A DNA stretch of 15,901 nt from Actinomycetota bacterium (GTDB taxonomy: Bacteria > Actinomycetota > Actinomycetes > Nanopelagicales > Nanopelagicaceae): contig CANCSL010000027.1 of NCBI GenBank assembly GCA_947380835.1, positions 1 to 15,901 on the forward strand. Direction: 5' to 3'. The position numbers were made by a program, and so were the translations under genes. Shown one piece after another: positions 6,562-14,382 of the stretch. How positions within the stretch are numbered: position 1 is the first letter of the stretch; the number at the start of each line of letters is the position of its first letter. The notes below the pieces were generated by a model. The model was given only the letters and a program-made list of their open reading frames with translations. It did no database searches and had not been told where the DNA came from.

Positions 6562-7122
6562 TTACAGCCCCAATCCCATGGTGTCATGAGGAGAGATTTT
6601 AAAAAGCGGGACGGTCCCTGATTCTTCGGCTAAGCCAAACCATTCTGAGTTTCTGATCTCTTTCATCGCCTTTTTTCGATCTGATTTGCTAAGACGATCG
6701 ATAAAGAGGACGCCGTCGAGATGGTCATTTTCATGCTGCAAGCACCTAGCCATCAGCTCGGTACCTTCGATTGTGACTGGTTCTCCGTACATGTTAAATC
6801 CTTTGGCCACCGTACCCATGGCTCGAGGGGTCTCGTACAGCATGCCGGGAAAGGAGAGGCAGCCTTCGTCGCCTTCCTGCATTTCATCAGTAAGGTCCAA
6901 GATAGGGTTAATCAAATGTCCGACTTGATCGTCAATGTCCCAGACAAATACCCGAAGCGAGACTCCGATTTGGGGAGCGGCTAGGCCAGCGCCGGGGGCT
7001 TCATGCATGGTTTCGATCAGATCTTCAACCAAAATTCTTAATTCCTTGTCAAAGGTATCAACCGGGGTGGCGGGAGTCGTCAATACGGGATCGCCAAAAA
7101 AGCGGATTGGTTGAATTGCCAT
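6562..7122 (-). CDS. def: Peptide deformylase
   Basis: Def removes the formyl group from the N-terminal methionine of nascent proteins. The 186-residue metalloenzyme shows all three family motifs. Motif 1 is GAGLAAPQIG at 44-53. Motif 2 is EGCLSFPG with metal ligand C88. Motif 3 is QHENDHLDGVLFIDRL with ligands H130 and H134 and catalytic E131. The EGCLS and HENDH forms are typical of active class I-type enzymes. The ATG at 7122 has no Shine-Dalgarno sequence. A TAGAAT hexamer (7129-7134, minus) ends 6 bases upstream, so a secondary leaderless promoter is possible. It lies 29 bp behind priA and 6 bp before fmt, so deformylase and formyltransferase are produced together. Confidence 0.97.
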   Translation of the reverse strand: MAIQPIRFFGDPVLTTPATPVDTFDKELRILVEDLIETMHEAPGAGLAAPQIGVSLRVFVWDIDDQVGHLINPILDLTDEMQEGDEGCLSFPGMLYETPRAMGTVAKGFNMYGEPVTIEGTELMARCLQHENDHLDGVLFIDRLSKSDRKKAMKEIRNSEWFGLAEESGTVPLFKISPHDTMGLGL

Positions 7123-7128
7123 GAGGTA

Positions 7129-7134
7129 ATTCTA
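7129..7134 (-). promoter_or_regulatory. Possible internal -10 box before def
   Basis: On the minus strand the hexamer is TAGAAT, matching TANNNT, and it ends 6 bases before the def ATG. The ATG has no Shine-Dalgarno sequence. This could start a leaderless def-fmt-rsmB message inside the long gene train. No -35 box is evident and the motif is common by chance, so the call is weak. Confidence 0.25.
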
Positions 7135-7151
7135 ATAGGAGTCTGGGGACG

Positions 7152-9068
7152 TTAAATCGCGTACGGGTCTATGCGCACGGATAGTGGCGCTAGCGCCTTA
7201 ATACTGCGCAATCGGCGCAAATCTAGTAAAAAATCGGAGAGATTTTGCCCTTGGGTGACCTCTGCTCGCAATATAAGTTTGGAAGTCTCCCCCTCTGTTG
7301 GAATCGGACCCAAAATTTCGAATCTTTCTTCCTCGTGAAGAAGTTGGAAGAGTCGAGAGATCTCCCCCTGTGGTCCTTGAATAGTAGCCATTCGATAGAA
7401 CGGCGGGAATCTAACTTCTTGGCGCTGAGACAAGGCTCGTTCAATGTACAACTCGAAGTTCCGAGACGATATCGCTTGAGCCACCGGATGAGCGCCCTCT
7501 AATGAAAGAAATATCTCGCCATCATCTTTCACCAAACTAGAAGCTCGCAACCAACGAGAAAGTGCAATCTCATCCGAACGCAATTCGACTCGGTTGAAAT
7601 TCAATTCTCCGTCTAAGAATACGCCGGCTGCATATTCACCATCTGGCTCGCAGCCTAAGGTTGCTACTGACAGCACCCGACCTTCTGGTTTGATATCAAT
7701 GCGATGAGCGGAGGTTGATGAGATGACTTGCACTCCGGGAAAAGCCTTTCCTAACTCTTGGGCGATCCGACCCGCCCCGCGACCTACCATTCGGATCTTG
7801 GACTCTCCACACCAGGTGCAACTCCAATTGAGATAATTCTTGGAGCAAAGCGAGCAACTGGATGCCTTTCCCGGAGCATCAATGTGGAGTTTTCCACCAC
7901 AAGTGCAGAGCGCGGTGTTCCGACATTTTTGGCAGAGAAAACCATTTATGTAACCTGGGGTTGAAGTTGTGACTAGGACTGAGCCAAAACGCAAACCGTC
8001 ATGGATTGTCTGTGAGTAGCTCCGATGACCGCCATCGAAAGTAATTCGCGGACGGATTCGCCTTTGCGGTACAACGGCCTGCATCCATCCGGTCGATACC
8101 AATCTGGAAATTTCCAATGCAGGAAAATAGGAAACGAAGATTAGTGAATACTCCGCTGCTCGAAGCAGGGCAACGTCACGAACATTCCAGCCAGGGGCGC
8201 GCTTGTCATACATAGACTCGTCTAAGTCATCTAAGACGATTATCGAGGAGCCTTTGGGCAAGCTGGTAAATATGGAGCTGCGCGTCCCTAAAATCAAAGT
8301 GGGTGATTCGAGATTAGCAATGAGAAAATTAAGATATCTCTGACTTTTACTTTGATGAGTGCCGAGAATGAGTGGAACTATCTTGAATCGCTTTTGAATT
8401 TCGAGAGAGAGAAGTTCGATATCTTTTTGATCGGGAACAACGATGAGAGTATGCGAAACTTGGCTGCGCAGTTCGAGAATCTGAGTAATGGCTTGATAAG
8501 CACTTATTCCAGCGCTGAGTTGGACTGATATTCTCAATAGGGTCTCAGAGCGCAACTTCTCCTTATCTGGATCCGAGAAAATGCTGGTCATTCCTAAATC
8601 GTGGATCAGTGACTCTGACGATGTGAGAGTGCGAGGGCTACGTGCACGGAAGGTCCGCTCCGCGGACGCGCTTCGATCTGGCAGCGCCGCAGGGAGAAGC
8701 TCTAAGATCGAGGAACCGTATCGGAGGGCTAGCGCGCTCAAGAGCTCCCTCAAAGGTTGAGTGAGTATTGGAAAAGAAGAAATCACACCGTCGAGATATT
8801 TAAGTTTTGAAAGGGAATCGGAACCAGGATCGAACTCTCTCCTGTTGACGATGTAACCTTGAACTTCCCTTCCGGAGAAATCTACTTTCACCAGGGTTCC
8901 GACAGCGGCGGTGATGGATTCATTTTGTGGCACTAGATAGTCATATGTTCCGTCCAGGTGAAATACGGAATGGAAGACCAGTACCTGCGCAACTGGCGCT
9001 TCGGTCGCTATCTCCGGCCTTTGTCTACTTTTTTGGCTTTTTAACCGAAGTGGCTTTACCTGAGCCAC
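7152..9068 (-). CDS. priA: Primosomal protein N' (PriA), helicase-degenerate actinobacterial type
   Basis: PriA recognises stalled replication forks and helps reload the replisome. The 638-residue protein keeps the N-terminal 3'-DNA-end binding domain (about 26-125, with HSVFHLDGTYDYLVP). It also keeps the zinc region with eight cysteines, C379, C382, C388, C390, C405, C408, C417 and C420, and the C-terminal signature EVRFPPFYRMA (551-561). The helicase core looks inactive: no GxGKT Walker A motif is visible near residue 180, and the DEEH box is replaced by DDLD (280-283) in VLDDLDESMYDKRAPGW. Loss of helicase motifs is known for mycobacterial PriA, so this is a lineage trait and not a broken gene. 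The start is GTG at 9068, with AAAAGG about 10 bases upstream in the end of metK. It lies between metK and def, a common actinobacterial order. Confidence 0.92.
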   Translation of the reverse strand: MAQVKPLRLKSQKSRQRPEIATEAPVAQVLVFHSVFHLDGTYDYLVPQNESITAAVGTLVKVDFSGREVQGYIVNRREFDPGSDSLSKLKYLDGVISSFPILTQPLRELLSALALRYGSSILELLPAALPDRSASAERTFRARSPRTLTSSESLIHDLGMTSIFSDPDKEKLRSETLLRISVQLSAGISAYQAITQILELRSQVSHTLIVVPDQKDIELLSLEIQKRFKIVPLILGTHQSKSQRYLNFLIANLESPTLILGTRSSIFTSLPKGSSIIVLDDLDESMYDKRAPGWNVRDVALLRAAEYSLIFVSYFPALEISRLVSTGWMQAVVPQRRIRPRITFDGGHRSYSQTIHDGLRFGSVLVTTSTPGYINGFLCQKCRNTALCTCGGKLHIDAPGKASSCSLCSKNYLNWSCTWCGESKIRMVGRGAGRIAQELGKAFPGVQVISSTSAHRIDIKPEGRVLSVATLGCEPDGEYAAGVFLDGELNFNRVELRSDEIALSRWLRASSLVKDDGEIFLSLEGAHPVAQAISSRNFELYIERALSQRQEVRFPPFYRMATIQGPQGEISRLFQLLHEEERFEILGPIPTEGETSKLILRAEVTQGQNLSDFLLDLRRLRSIKALAPLSVRIDPYAI

Positions 9069-9074
9069 GAATAT

Positions 9075-10268
9075 CTAACCTTTTACGGCTTGCTGCAGGG
9101 ATTCTGCCCGGTCAGTACGTTCCCAGGTAAATTCCGGCAACTCTCGTCCAAAATGACCATAACTGGCTGTGAGCGAATATATGGGGCGCAGTAGGTCCAA
9201 ATCGCGAATTATTGCCGCTGGACGTAAATCGAAAACGCTATTTATGGCGTCGGAAATCTGTTCTACTGGCACTTTCTCAGTGCCAAAAGTTTCGACAAAG
9301 AGGCCAACCGGTTGCGCTTTACCAATTGCATAGGCAATCTGCACTTCACATCGACTTGCTAGACCGCTGGCAACGACATTCTTCGCTACCCAACGCATTG
9401 CATATGCGGCAGAACGATCAACTTTGGAGGGATCCTTCCCAGAGAATGCTCCCCCTCCGTGCCTGGCCATTCCGCCGTAGGTATCAACGATTATTTTTCG
9501 TCCGGTCAATCCTGCGTCGCCCATTGGCCCGCCAATAACGAAACGTCCGGTCGGATTAATGAGAGTTCGTACTTGTGAGATATCAATATTGAGATCTGCA
9601 ATCACAGGATTAATGACGAGATTGAGAATGTCTGGGCTGAGGTGCGAATCTAGATCAACTTCCGGAGAATGTTGGGAAGAGATAACGACCGTGTTGAGGG
9701 CGACGGCCTTACCATCCTGATATTCAATCGTGACTTGGGTTTTCCCATCGGGGCGAAGGTAAGGAATTGATTCATTCTTTCGCACTAAAGCTAATTGTTG
9801 GGAAAGCCGGTGCGCCAATGAGATGGGAAGTGGCATGAGTTCGGCGGTGTCATCACACGCATATCCAAACATGAGCCCCTGGTCTCCAGCGCCTTGAAGA
9901 TCGAGTGGATCTTGCGATGATGAGACGCGACTTTCAAATGCGGAGTCGACACCTTGGGCGATATCTTGAGACTGCTGACCTATCGAGAGAGATACTCCAC
10001 ACGAGTTTCCATCGAAACCCTTATCCGAGGAGTTGTAACCAATACGCAAAACCGTGTCTCGCACAATGCTCATGACATCGGCATAACCATTTGTGGTGAC
10101 CTCACCTGCAACATGCACTTGACCGGTCGTAATAAGAGTTTCGACAGCAACACGACTGGAAGTATCTTGGCTGAGAAGTGAATCGAGAATTGCATCGGAA
10201 ATCTGATCTGCCATCTTGTCTGGATGACCTTCAGTGACGGATTCGGATGTGAAAAGACGTTTACTCAT
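9075..10268 (-). CDS. metK: S-adenosylmethionine synthetase
   Basis: MetK makes S-adenosylmethionine from methionine and ATP. The 397-residue protein shows the classic landmarks. The N-terminus is TSESVTEGHPDKMADQISDA, with H15 and D17 at the ATP/metal site. It continues with VSLSIGQQSQDIAQGV (92-107), GAGDQGLMFGYACDDT (126-141), DAGLTGRKIIVDTYGG (251-266) and the phosphate-binding P-loop GGGAFSGKD (271-279). The ATG at 10268 overlaps the end of coaBC by 8 bases, as ATGAGTAA, so translation is probably coupled. There is no room for a SAM riboswitch directly upstream. The product feeds the RsmB methyltransferase, among many others. Confidence 0.98.
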   Translation of the reverse strand: MSKRLFTSESVTEGHPDKMADQISDAILDSLLSQDTSSRVAVETLITTGQVHVAGEVTTNGYADVMSIVRDTVLRIGYNSSDKGFDGNSCGVSLSIGQQSQDIAQGVDSAFESRVSSSQDPLDLQGAGDQGLMFGYACDDTAELMPLPISLAHRLSQQLALVRKNESIPYLRPDGKTQVTIEYQDGKAVALNTVVISSQHSPEVDLDSHLSPDILNLVINPVIADLNIDISQVRTLINPTGRFVIGGPMGDAGLTGRKIIVDTYGGMARHGGGAFSGKDPSKVDRSAAYAMRWVAKNVVASGLASRCEVQIAYAIGKAQPVGLFVETFGTEKVPVEQISDAINSVFDLRPAAIIRDLDLLRPIYSLTASYGHFGRELPEFTWERTDRAESLQQAVKG

Positions 10269-11472
10269 TGACGTAACCTAACTTAAGTGCGACTTCATCG
10301 AGAAGTTTGGTGGCCAGCGTTTCCTTCAATTCGTGATGAATGGTGATGGCTCTTCCATCGTTGACGAGAAGCGCGCCATCGGTATATTTTTCGCCAAAAA
10401 TCGCGCCTTCAGAGACATCGTTTACGTAAAGAATATCTACGCCTTTAGCGGCAAGTTTGATTAAGCCCTTTTCTTGAATGTTGTCACCAGTCTCAGCCGC
10501 GAAACCGACAATGACTTGGTCGGCGCGTTTAGTTTTAACAATTGCTCTGAGAAGATCCGGGTTACGTACGAGTTGTATTTCGGTTAAGGATTCCTTGGAA
10601 ATCTTCTCGTGCGAATTGTGCAAAGGTCTGGCATCTGCCACGGCGGCGCTCATAATGACTACATCAGGTTCACTGCCAAATTGTTGCAGCAAGCTCTCCA
10701 TTTGTTCGGCGCGTTCGACATGAAAAGTTTCAACACCATCGATATCAGGCAAGGTCACATTGGCGCTAATCATCTTGACCTTGGCCCCACGCTTGGCTGC
10801 CTCCCAGGCCAGGGCATAACCTTGTAGCCCTGAGGATCTATTTCCAATGAAGCGAACGGGATCAATAGGCTCTCGGGTGCCGCCCGCGGTAATCACGATA
10901 GAGCGTCCCCGCAAATCTGCCTTGGAATGAAGTACGCCGTTAATTTCATCGATAATGCGCGAGCTTTCAGGAAAACGTCCAACCCCCGAATCCTCACCTG
11001 TTAACCGACCATCATCTGGGTCCAGGACGATAATGCCGCGCTGGCGCAATGTGGCGACATTGGCCGCAGTTGCAGGGTTGAGCCACATTTGTGGGTGCAT
11101 CGCAGGTACCAGAATTTTTGGAGCTTCGGAGGCGAGGAAGACGTTGGTTAAGTAATCGTCGGCCCTGCCGCCAGCCAAGCGCGAGAGTAGATCGGCCGTT
11201 GTTGGCGCGATGACAATCAAATCGCAATGCGAAGCGGTAGCAATATGCGGCACTTGGTGGACGTTGTTCCATAACTCGGTCTGTACGGGTCTACCGGAAA
11301 GAGCTTCCCAGGTCGCTGAGCCAACGAAGTTTAGGCTGGCCACGGTAGGAATTACCGTGACGAGAAAGCCCCGATCTTTGAGTCGACGTAGTAAATCGCA
11401 TGCCTTGTATGCGGCAATCCCCGCGCCAACGCCGAGAACGATCTCTCGACCACGCGGATAGGACTCGATCAA
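10261..11472 (-). CDS. coaBC: Bifunctional phosphopantothenoylcysteine decarboxylase / phosphopantothenate-cysteine ligase
   Basis: CoaBC carries out two steps of coenzyme A synthesis: ligation of cysteine to 4'-phosphopantothenate (CoaB, CTP-dependent) and decarboxylation to 4'-phosphopantetheine (CoaC, FMN-dependent). The 403-residue protein has the CoaC flavoprotein domain first (about 10-180). It begins IVLGVGAGIAAYKACDLLRR and contains APTTADLLSRLAGG (89-102) and PAMHPQMW (123-130). The CoaB domain follows (about 190-403) with ITAGGTREPIDPVRFIGNRS (194-213), MSAAVAD (274-280), RNPDLL and VGFAAET. The H in PAMHPQMW replaces the N of E. coli, as in other actinobacteria. The best start is TTG at 11472: no ATG or GTG lies between it and the conserved core, and the upstream frame is closed by the rpoZ stop codon, 24 bases away and in the same frame. 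It overlaps metK by 8 bases. Confidence 0.96.
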   Translation of the reverse strand: MIESYPRGREIVLGVGAGIAAYKACDLLRRLKDRGFLVTVIPTVASLNFVGSATWEALSGRPVQTELWNNVHQVPHIATASHCDLIVIAPTTADLLSRLAGGRADDYLTNVFLASEAPKILVPAMHPQMWLNPATAANVATLRQRGIIVLDPDDGRLTGEDSGVGRFPESSRIIDEINGVLHSKADLRGRSIVITAGGTREPIDPVRFIGNRSSGLQGYALAWEAAKRGAKVKMISANVTLPDIDGVETFHVERAEQMESLLQQFGSEPDVVIMSAAVADARPLHNSHEKISKESLTEIQLVRNPDLLRAIVKTKRADQVIVGFAAETGDNIQEKGLIKLAAKGVDILYVNDVSEGAIFGEKYTDGALLVNDGRAITIHHELKETLATKLLDEVALKLGYVNE

Positions 11473-11496
11473 GTCAGTTCTCGAGAGAATCGAGTG

Positions 11497-11766
11497 TTAA
11501 GCGACCTCTGGAGCCTTAGGTTCCAGATTTTCAATAGTAAGTAAACCTTCGTTGATTTCACGAAGTGCAATCGAGAGTGGCTTCTCATGGACGTAAGTGT
11601 CAACCAAAGGTCCGACATATTCCAGAAGGCCTTCGCCCAATTGAGAGTAATAAGCGTTGATCTGGCGGGCGCGCTTTGCAGCGTACAGAACCAGGCTGTA
11701 CTTGGAGCCGGCCTTATCTAAGAGTTCATCGATCGGTGGATTAGTAATGCCATCCATTGTTGTCAT
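11497..11766 (-). CDS. rpoZ: RNA polymerase omega subunit
   Basis: Omega is the small RNA polymerase subunit that helps fold and hold the beta-prime subunit. The 89-residue protein has the actinobacterial signature GITNPPIDELLDKAGSKYSL (6-25), AAKRARQINAYYSQLGEGLL (29-48) and KPLSIALREINEGLL (62-76). The start ATG at 11766 is well supported by a strong ribosome site, AGAGGAG, 7 bases upstream. A second ATG three codons later is less well placed. It lies 89 bp behind the mIHF-guanylate kinase gene, the largest ordinary gap in the train, and 24 bp before coaBC. Proximity of gmk and rpoZ is conserved across many bacteria. Confidence 0.96.
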   Translation of the reverse strand: MTTMDGITNPPIDELLDKAGSKYSLVLYAAKRARQINAYYSQLGEGLLEYVGPLVDTYVHEKPLSIALREINEGLLTIENLEPKAPEVA

Positions 11767-11773
11767 CGAAAAG

Positions 11774-11780
11774 CTCCTCT
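11774..11780 (-). promoter_or_regulatory. Strong ribosome binding site of rpoZ
   Basis: On the minus strand AGAGGAG ends 7 bases before the rpoZ ATG. It is one of the best Shine-Dalgarno matches in the window. Most other genes here have none, so rpoZ may be translated more strongly than its neighbours. Confidence 0.7.
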
Positions 11781-11855
11781 TTTTGGGTCCATTAGTGATA
11801 ATTCATTGCCGAAAGTGCAGGTTACGATCCTTACGAGCCTAGACCGATCAACTGA

Positions 11856-12734
11856 TCAATGAGCAGTCGCCAAGGATACCAGTTGCTCGAGTACCTGCTC
11901 GACCTGATGATTTACCAAATTATGGTCGAATTCGTTGGCAGCGGCCATTTCAGCCTCGGCCAGGGCCAAGCGAGCAGCTTGTCGCTCGGGGGTGTCAGTC
12001 CCCCGTTGCTGGAGTCTGGCAGCTAATTCTTCCCACGAAGGAGGAGAGATGAAGACCATTAGGGCCGAAGGGTCGGCCAGACGGACTTGCCTAGCTCCTT
12101 CAATTTCGATCTCTAGCAAGACGTGTTTGCCTAATTCGCGCCAGGATTCAATGGGAGCTTTGGGGGTGCCGTAACGGGCACCGGCAAATGTGGCCCATTC
12201 GAGGAACTCCCCTGCAGCCACCATGCGATCGAAGTTCTCTTCAGTTAAGAAAAAGTAATCGACCCCATCTTTTTCATTGTGCCGAGGTGCCCGTGTGGTG
12301 GCGGAAATACTTATCCAAAAACGGGGATCGGCCCTCAGAGCCGAAGTTATGGTGCTTTTGCCCACTCCGCCCGGACCAGACATCACAACCAGAGCGCCTT
12401 TGGGGGAATCGATCTTGCTCAAAGAGAGCTCCTTTCGCAGAGCCGCAAGTTGGTGCTTCCCTAGGCCGCCGATTCTACGCGAAAAGGAAATCCCAGCTCT
12501 CTCCATAATTGCATCGGCACGAATTGCACCTACGCCGGGCACGGCTTTGAGAAGTTCGTGAACCTTCATGCGTTGGATGGATGGTTTGGGATCCCACAAA
12601 GCCGAAAAGAATGAAACTTCTCCGTGCGCAAGCGCGACTTTCACGTGGGCACGCTCTCTTCGAGCATTTACCGCCGCTTGTCGGGCGCGAGCCTGGTCGT
12701 CAGGGCTGCGCCGAGGGGGCGATGGTGGATTCAT
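11856..12734 (-). CDS. gmk: Fused mIHF-type nucleoid protein and guanylate kinase
   Basis: One uninterrupted frame of 292 residues carries two proteins that are separate genes in most actinobacteria. Residues 1-104 match mycobacterial/Streptomyces integration host factor (mIHF/sIHF). They form a charged helix (about 12-36) followed by MKVHELLKAVPGVGAIRADA (56-75) with a PGVG helix-hairpin-helix-like DNA contact, and RRIGGLGKHQLAALRKEL. Residues 112-292 are guanylate kinase, which phosphorylates GMP to GDP. That part has the P-loop GPGGVGKST (120-128), the GMP site SISATTRAPRHNEKDGVDYF, EFLEWATFAGARYGT, LLEIEIEGARQVR and FISPPSWEELAARLQQRGT. The linker is short (105-111). An internal AAGGAG plus TTG at the junction may also start a 188-residue kinase alone. 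The ATG at 12734 lies 16 bp after pyrF and has no Shine-Dalgarno sequence. Both domain calls are firm; physiological fusion is inferred. Confidence 0.95.
   Translation of the reverse strand: MNPPSPPRRSPDDQARARQAAVNARRERAHVKVALAHGEVSFFSALWDPKPSIQRMKVHELLKAVPGVGAIRADAIMERAGISFSRRIGGLGKHQLAALRKELSLSKIDSPKGALVVMSGPGGVGKSTITSALRADPRFWISISATTRAPRHNEKDGVDYFFLTEENFDRMVAAGEFLEWATFAGARYGTPKAPIESWRELGKHVLLEIEIEGARQVRLADPSALMVFISPPSWEELAARLQQRGTDTPERQAARLALAEAEMAAANEFDHNLVNHQVEQVLEQLVSLATAH
12420..12434 (-). promoter_or_regulatory. Possible internal ribosome site and TTG start for stand-alone guanylate kinase
   Basis: On the minus strand AAGGAG (12434-12429) is followed by six bases and an in-frame TTG (12422-12420, codon 105 of the fused protein). 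Initiation here would give a 188-residue guanylate kinase beginning MSKIDSPKGALVV, the usual length for Gmk. The AAGGAG also encodes the mIHF residues K101-E102, so it may be coincidence. Confidence 0.45.
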
Positions 12735-12750
12735 TTACAGTAAAACAATC

Positions 12751-13449
12751 TCAAGAAATAAGCGGTTCTAGTATGCGCGCAGCGGCTTCTCTCATAGCTT
12801 GCCCCGAAGTCGCCCAATGAGATGTGATGGGACGGCCGATAACGAGAAAGTTGGCACCTGATTCCACGGCTTCCAACGGAGTCATCGTGCGTTTTTGATC
12901 ATCTGTCGAACTTTCCGATGGACGCACTCCTGGCGTAATCAACCAGATGTGTGGTGGAACGACTTCACGAATCGCCGAAACCTCTAGAGGTGAACAAACT
13001 ATGGAAGTTGCCCCAGCTGAAACCGCCAGTTGAGCGAGCCTCACTGCGCTTTTTACGCTGGAGCCCGAAAAACCAACCTCATGGAGATCCTCTTCAGATA
13101 ACGACGTCAAAATCGTAACTGCAGTGATGGATACTTCGGGCGCGGCCGCAACAGCCGCGGCAACCATGGCTCGGCCGCCACTGGCATGAACCGTTAAAAA
13201 CTTTGGCGCGATATCCAAAATGGAAGAAGTTGCTCCGGAGACAGTATTTGGAATGTCATGAAGTTTTAAATCGAGAAAGAGCTGGAAGTCTCCAGCCTCT
13301 CGAAGCGAAGTTATGCCGTGGCGCCCAAATTTGAGAAAAAACTCGAGGCCAATTTTGTAGACACCAATGGAATCGTGCGTGAACTCGATCCAAGATTTAG
13401 CAGTGTCGAGATCGTCGGTATCAAGGGCCAATATCAGGGGTGAAGACAT
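12751..13449 (-). CDS. pyrF: Orotidine 5'-phosphate decarboxylase, type 1
   Basis: PyrF decarboxylates OMP to UMP, the last step of pyrimidine nucleotide synthesis. The 232-residue TIM-barrel protein has the active-site motif FLDLKLHDIPNTV (58-70). D60, K62 and D65 form the catalytic charge network. Other family landmarks are LILALDTDD (5-13), VYKIGLEFFLKFG (30-42), LTVHASGG (85-92), ITPGVRP (171-177) and VIGRPIT (203-209). The DxKxxDIPNT form and the short length mark the type 1 (E. coli/Bacillus) subfamily. Mycobacterium and Streptomyces use the longer type 2 enzyme. The ATG follows the pyrD TAG with no intervening base, so it is tightly coupled to pyrD. Confidence 0.97.
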   Translation of the reverse strand: MSSPLILALDTDDLDTAKSWIEFTHDSIGVYKIGLEFFLKFGRHGITSLREAGDFQLFLDLKLHDIPNTVSGATSSILDIAPKFLTVHASGGRAMVAAAVAAAPEVSITAVTILTSLSEEDLHEVGFSGSSVKSAVRLAQLAVSAGATSIVCSPLEVSAIREVVPPHIWLITPGVRPSESSTDDQKRTMTPLEAVESGANFLVIGRPITSHWATSGQAMREAAARILEPLIS

Positions 13450-14382
13450 CTATATCTCATCTCTATGAACATACCCAACGGCTTCGGAAAATGATGCAAA
13501 CCCGCGCTCAACGAGCAACGATTCAAGTTCGTTCTTAATATCCATAGCAGCCCTCGGATTACCAAATGTGGCCGTTCCCACTGAAATCCCAGATGCACCA
13601 GCCAGTACAAGTTCAAGAGCGTCGCGTCCGTTGGATACGCCACCCATTCCCAAGATGACTGCATCTGGAATTCGAGAACGAACTTGATAGATCGCGCGTA
13701 CAGCAACAGGTCGAATTGCCGGACCCGAAAGCCCGCCCGTCTTACCAGCCAACTTAGGTCGCATAGTGTTGAGATCGATAACCATTCCCAGCAAAGTGTT
13801 GATGAGGGCAAATGCATCTGCTCCGGCGCTCACGCAAACTTCGGCGATGGCTGCAATATCAGTAACGTCAGGCGAGAGTTTGGCAATGATAGGTAGGGCA
13901 GGATTCAAATTTCGTTTCACGGCAGAAATAGCAGCGTGGGCCGTGACCGGATCGCAAGAGAAAACTTGGCCACGGTTTTCCACGTTAGGACACGAAATAT
14001 TTACCTCAACAGCACTGATTCCGGCAACGCCATTTAAGCGTTGGGAGAGGATTGCGTAATCTTCAACGGTTTCTCCCGCGATACTCACGACAATGTCTGC
14101 GCCTTGATCGACTAGCCAAGGAATATCTTTTTCGAGAAAGAGATCTATGCCTGGACCTTGGAGCCCAATTGAGTTGAGCATGCCGCTAGGAGTCTCTGCC
14201 ATGCGAGGAGTTGCGCGCCCGGAACGGGGCTTGAGCATGATCGATTTAGTAACTACGGCACCTAAATCGCTGAGCGGAAAAAATTGCGAAAGCTCTTTTC
14301 CTGATCCGGCACATCCACTAGCCGTGAAGATGGGATTTTTAAAAGATGCATGCGCGAGTGATGTGCTGTAATCGAAACTCAT
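13450..14382 (-). CDS. pyrD: Dihydroorotate dehydrogenase, class 1B catalytic subunit
   Basis: PyrD oxidises dihydroorotate to orotate. The approximately 310-residue FMN enzyme contains FKNPIFTASGCAGSGKELS near the N-terminus and the loop EVNISCPNVENRG. The cysteine of this loop (C131 from the ATG, C132 from GTG) is the catalytic base of class 1 enzymes; class 2 enzymes use serine. AKLSPDVTDI and LGMGGVSNGRDALELVLAGA bind FMN and its phosphate. The class 1B assignment is supported by the adjacent electron-transfer subunit PyrK, which passes electrons to NAD+. I chose the ATG at 14382, which overlaps the pyrK TGA by one base (TGATG). A GTG at 14385 is an equally possible start and would add one residue. 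Confidence 0.95.
   Translation of the reverse strand: MSFDYSTSLAHASFKNPIFTASGCAGSGKELSQFFPLSDLGAVVTKSIMLKPRSGRATPRMAETPSGMLNSIGLQGPGIDLFLEKDIPWLVDQGADIVVSIAGETVEDYAILSQRLNGVAGISAVEVNISCPNVENRGQVFSCDPVTAHAAISAVKRNLNPALPIIAKLSPDVTDIAAIAEVCVSAGADAFALINTLLGMVIDLNTMRPKLAGKTGGLSGPAIRPVAVRAIYQVRSRIPDAVILGMGGVSNGRDALELVLAGASGISVGTATFGNPRAAMDIKNELESLLVERGFASFSEAVGYVHRDEI

Noticed and set aside
10262..10330. Possible SAM riboswitch upstream of metK
   Set aside because: metK starts inside the end of coaBC with an 8-base overlap, and no SAM aptamer core is visible there.
10261..11472. CoaBC reads PAMHPQMW instead of the PxMN motif of E. coli CoaC
   Set aside because: Histidine at this place is usual for actinobacterial CoaBC, so no loss of function is implied.
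11846..11859. Direct repeat GATCAA-CT-GATCAA at the end of the gmk gene, considered as an operator
   Set aside because: The repeat is only six bases twice, overlaps the gmk stop region, and has no further copies nearby. It is likely chance.
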